This document shows, one piece after another, positions 7,001 through 8,202 of a stretch of DNA of 8,202 bases (its first letter is position 1; each line of letters opens with the position of its first letter). The stretch is from an uncultured Clostridia bacterium. Its GTDB lineage: Bacteria; Bacillota; Clostridia; Oscillospirales; Ruminococcaceae. The stretch spans positions 1 to 8,202 of the forward strand of contig CAMWVO010000063.1 of the NCBI GenBank assembly GCA_947177695.1, written 5' to 3'. Under the pieces are notes generated by a model that was not told where the DNA came from, made no database searches, and saw only the letters and a program-made list of their open reading frames with translations. A program made the position numbers and the translations under genes.

Positions 7001-8035
7001 GGCGCAGTATGCGCGGGCGTCGTTTATTTTAACGTCCGCTATCTCGAACAGTATGCTGTCATCGCTCCGAACAAATTCCAGAGACTGCTCCTCGTTCTGT
7101 TCAAAGCCGTTGCGGGTATTTGAAACAACGGAAACGTCCATAAGCCCGCCGTCCGAATCACAGGTTATAAGCGCATAGCAGCCGCCTTTTTCGGGTATAT
7201 CATCGCCGGGCATAAGACCTGCGATCCTGTCCGTGGAAACGGATATCCCCACCGCGCCGAAAACCACGCCCTTATATACGAGAGGCTGGGAGTAGGTTAT
7301 AATGCGCTCGCCTTCATATTTTATGCTTCCCGAAAGATAAAAGGGTCTGCTCCAGTAGCCCAGATTTTCGGGACTTGCATAAGGGTAGTCGTAGCCTGCG
7401 AAAACGGGCTTGAAAAAGAAGTCCATATCGGTTTCGCCGGGTGTGTATCTGTATTTGTCCGTCCAGCGGATATCAAGGGGTACGGAGTATCTTTCCGAAA
7501 CGGAGTTTGAGCCGCGCACCATCATTATGTCCGAATAATCGTCCGAGCTGAACTGGGGGTCTCCGTCGCTGAAGAATACGCCTCTGTACTGAGCGGCTGC
7601 GGAGACGTCGGGTATTGACGCGTCATCGGACAGCACGATAAACGCTCCGCTCACCGAGTTCGTTCTGATCGTTTCCAGCAGGCTTTCCGATATCAGGTCG
7701 AGAAATTCGGACGCATACGCGTTGTTTTCAAGCAGCTCCTTCGGCTGAGCGCCGTGTTCCTCGGCGATCGTACCTAGTATCCTGTCAGCCCTGGTCATTA
7801 CTCTTGAAAGATCGTTCCAGCGTCTGGTCATTTCGGTCTCAAGATATATCGAGCATTTTTCGGAGCTTTTATCCAGCATTCTTTCGCTGCCCGCGTTGAT
7901 GTCGCCGAGCGTGCCGGTCAGCGCAAGAGCGCAGTAGTATATCACAGTCTGAAGAAGGATCGCCGCCAGGAGCGGCACTATCAGACTGCGAACAAGCGGA
8001 GTTCCCGCTGATCTTTTGCGTTTTGAAGTATCCAT
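4073..8035 (-). CDS. Hybrid sensor histidine kinase/response regulator with degenerate GGDEF domain
   Basis: A 1320-aa membrane-bound signalling protein that senses an extracellular ligand and starts a phosphorelay. Domain order: membrane helix 14-41; extracytoplasmic dCache-like sensor about 45-380; membrane helix about 384-405; HAMP to about 455; coiled coil and PAS/PAC about 459-583; GGDEF-like 594-755; GAF-like about 780-935; HisKA with SHEIRTP at 956-962 (His957 phosphorylated); HATPase with the N box (Asn1070, Asn1074), DTGIGIS at 1107-1113, FNSFEQAD at 1121-1128 and GGTGLGLAI at 1136-1144; receiver at about 1197-1315 with Asp1203/1204, phospho-acceptor Asp1249, Thr1281 and Lys1303. All kinase and receiver residues are intact. 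The GGDEF signature reads GMMDEF at 668-673 and no RxxD inhibitory site precedes it, so cyclic-di-GMP synthesis is unlikely. There is no HPt or DNA-binding domain. The frame extends to GTG 8068, but ATG 8035 has a GAGGA site 7 bases upstream. It is followed by the transporter gene. Confidence 0.93.
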   Translation of the reverse strand: MDTSKRKRSAGTPLVRSLIVPLLAAILLQTVIYYCALALTGTLGDINAGSERMLDKSSEKCSIYLETEMTRRWNDLSRVMTRADRILGTIAEEHGAQPKELLENNAYASEFLDLISESLLETIRTNSVSGAFIVLSDDASIPDVSAAAQYRGVFFSDGDPQFSSDDYSDIMMVRGSNSVSERYSVPLDIRWTDKYRYTPGETDMDFFFKPVFAGYDYPYASPENLGYWSRPFYLSGSIKYEGERIITYSQPLVYKGVVFGAVGISVSTDRIAGLMPGDDIPEKGGCYALITCDSDGGLMDVSVVSNTRNGFEQNEEQSLEFVRSDDSILFEIADVKINDARAYCAMNEMRLYPDNSPYSSERWYAAAVSDRDSIYADTSEINLKLAAAALISSVVGFTVVFIASGRIIKPVRALSASVKKAGEHGHIEHIKTNISEINDLSGALSELSVKRIEYQNELATERERYMLAVQSSNDSILEYDCKNDTLYLYNFKSRDGEDTQTKIYEKFREMVASGSVCHAEDMPYMTDFLDGVAHKKGVYIRLRAAKDSSSYLWILLKYKSVYDSDGKLMRVIASSKNVTEEKEREQRQLERERLDPVTNLYKSEYGDVLATRFSQNMQGKPFISAIVRIADMEKMYESCGWPFCDAVLEEAALVIKKTVPEDCIVYRGMMDEFVILTPLNSRDEARKLFRRIMDGISEIYSSGSIKIECVIGAYIKYADEPLSSSRLKIRFASEAAYRFKSEFGGIVFADEVSGRDDFVNEFRNAGVKSSPLAAHTVAEENMDIVSFAFNIFEKSSDFEAALHALLSKAGRTLDMQRIVIFDMNRDYFTLRISNQWCAAEMAPIEVKTYVYGKAAFADLEQEFKNSSCKIADAAFFERDAVHGEGKAVADGTAYSVPMLDNDLISGAIVYECRTERSDEELITCMKELTKVISAYISKSRTSRESKAKSEFLSKMSHEIRTPMNAIIGMTAIAMSCEDADTSVMECLKKIDSSSRYLMSLINDILDMSRIESGKMTSEETYLDLDELIGRLDTMIRVQTESKGIWLRVETDIQNPHLLGDPLKLNQIMVNILGNAVKFTESGGIYLKVIETDSETEGEVNVFFSVKDTGIGISEENLGRIFNSFEQADADTVRKYGGTGLGLAICSNLVRLLGGTLEVTSVMGDGSEFFFTLPMKVTEAPAETDEDTNEPADVSGKRILIAEDDELNAEIACTLIGEEGILTETASNGQEAAEKFEASAEGYYDAILMDIRMPVMDGIEATKRIRGSDRPDAAKIPIIAMTANAFDEDMKKSVECGMNGHLTKPIDMKKVMDTFRRIWRN

Positions 8036-8042
8036 AAGCAAT

Positions 8043-8047
8043 TCCTC
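8043..8047 (-). promoter_or_regulatory. Ribosome binding site fixing the kinase start
   Basis: GAGGA on the minus strand is 7 bases before ATG 8035. The alternative GTG at 8068 has no such site and lies in the arm of a leader dyad, so it is not the start. Confidence 0.75.
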
Positions 8048-8061
8048 ATTTATGTAATACT

Positions 8062-8103
8062 GTTTCACAGCCCGAATTTTTGTCCGCGCATCGGGAGTGA
8101 AAC
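8062..8103 (-). promoter_or_regulatory. Two-part dyad in the kinase mRNA leader
   Basis: GTTTCAC at 8062-8068 pairs with GTGAAAC at 8097-8103 (7 bp). After a small asymmetric internal loop, CCCGA at 8071-8075 pairs with TCGGG at 8091-8095, closing a 15-base loop. The structure lies between the predicted transcription start near 8132 and the ribosome binding site at 8043-8047. No T-run follows in the direction of transcription. It could be a leader RNA structure or a dyad operator; it is too small to match any riboswitch class I know. Confidence 0.45.
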
Positions 8104-8138
8104 GGGATAATACATTTGTGTATAAAATACCACAATAA

Positions 8139-8167
8139 ATTATAACACATTAAAACGAAAAATTAAA
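8139..8167 (-). promoter_or_regulatory. Promoter of the kinase-transporter operon
   Basis: On the minus strand a consensus TATAAT (8144-8139) is preceded by TGT, giving an extended -10. The -35 candidate TTTAAT (8167-8162) is weak and 17 bases away. The transcript would start near 8132 with a leader of just under 100 bases. Confidence 0.55.
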
Positions 8168-8173
8168 GAGGGG

Positions 8174-8202
8174 TTGAAAAAAAGTCAGACGTATGCTATG
8201 AT
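8174..8202 (+). promoter_or_regulatory. Strong rightward promoter at the window edge
   Basis: TTGAAA at 8174-8179, a 17-base spacer, and TATGAT at 8197-8202 with TGC directly before it (extended -10) form a near-consensus sigma-A promoter. It points out of the window to a gene that would be divergent from the kinase. Its -35 is about 7 bases from the kinase -35 region, so the two promoters stand back to back and could share regulation. Confidence 0.6.

Noticed and set aside
8036..8068. GTG at 8068 as the kinase start
   Set aside because: It adds 11 residues without a ribosome binding site and lies in a leader dyad, whereas ATG 8035 has GAGGA at ideal spacing.

Overview
The window looks like chromosomal DNA of a Clostridia-type Firmicute, most like Ruminococcus or a relative in Oscillospiraceae. 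The basis is a moderate GC content, strong AGGAGG-type ribosome binding sites, sigma-A-like promoters with extended -10 boxes, the style of the large Cache/PAS/GGDEF/GAF hybrid kinase, and hairpin-rich intergenic repeats. The genus is an inference from pattern recognition, not a database match.

Layout, left to right. (1) Positions 1-163 hold no gene but carry four perfect hairpins almost back to back. (2) Positions 164-1454, minus strand: a tight two-gene operon with an unrecognised 147-aa acidic protein followed by a patatin-like serine lipid hydrolase. (3) Positions 1455-1623: a gap between divergent genes, with a strong rightward promoter and a hairpin leader. (4) Positions 1624-2469, plus strand: an exported C39-like cysteine peptidase. 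(5) Positions 2463-3023, minus strand: a small multi-spanning membrane protein with a TTG start. Its 3' end overlaps the peptidase gene by 7 bases, tail to tail. (6) Positions 3024-3164: a repeat-like intergenic segment with a candidate promoter. (7) Positions 3165-8035, minus strand: a probable operon of a 1320-aa hybrid sensor histidine kinase followed, 17 bases later, by a DMT/EamA-family transporter. (8) Positions 8036-8202: the kinase leader, with a dyad and a promoter, then a good sigma-A promoter reading rightward out of the window.

How the genes relate. The kinase has an extracellular dCache sensor, HAMP, PAS, a GGDEF domain with a broken signature (GMMDEF), a GAF-like domain, HisKA, HATPase and a C-terminal receiver. 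It has no DNA-binding output and no HPt, so it must signal through a partner outside the window. Co-transcription with a small-molecule exporter or importer suggests a shared response, but the ligand is not visible. The other genes look like independent housekeeping or accessory functions.

The least ordinary non-coding signal is a family of short modular repeats. Blocks such as GCTGAGCC, GCCGCC, CTAAAGC and CCCGAGACGAAAAA recur in three separate intergenic gaps. No CRISPR, tRNA, rRNA, insertion sequence or complete known defence system was seen.
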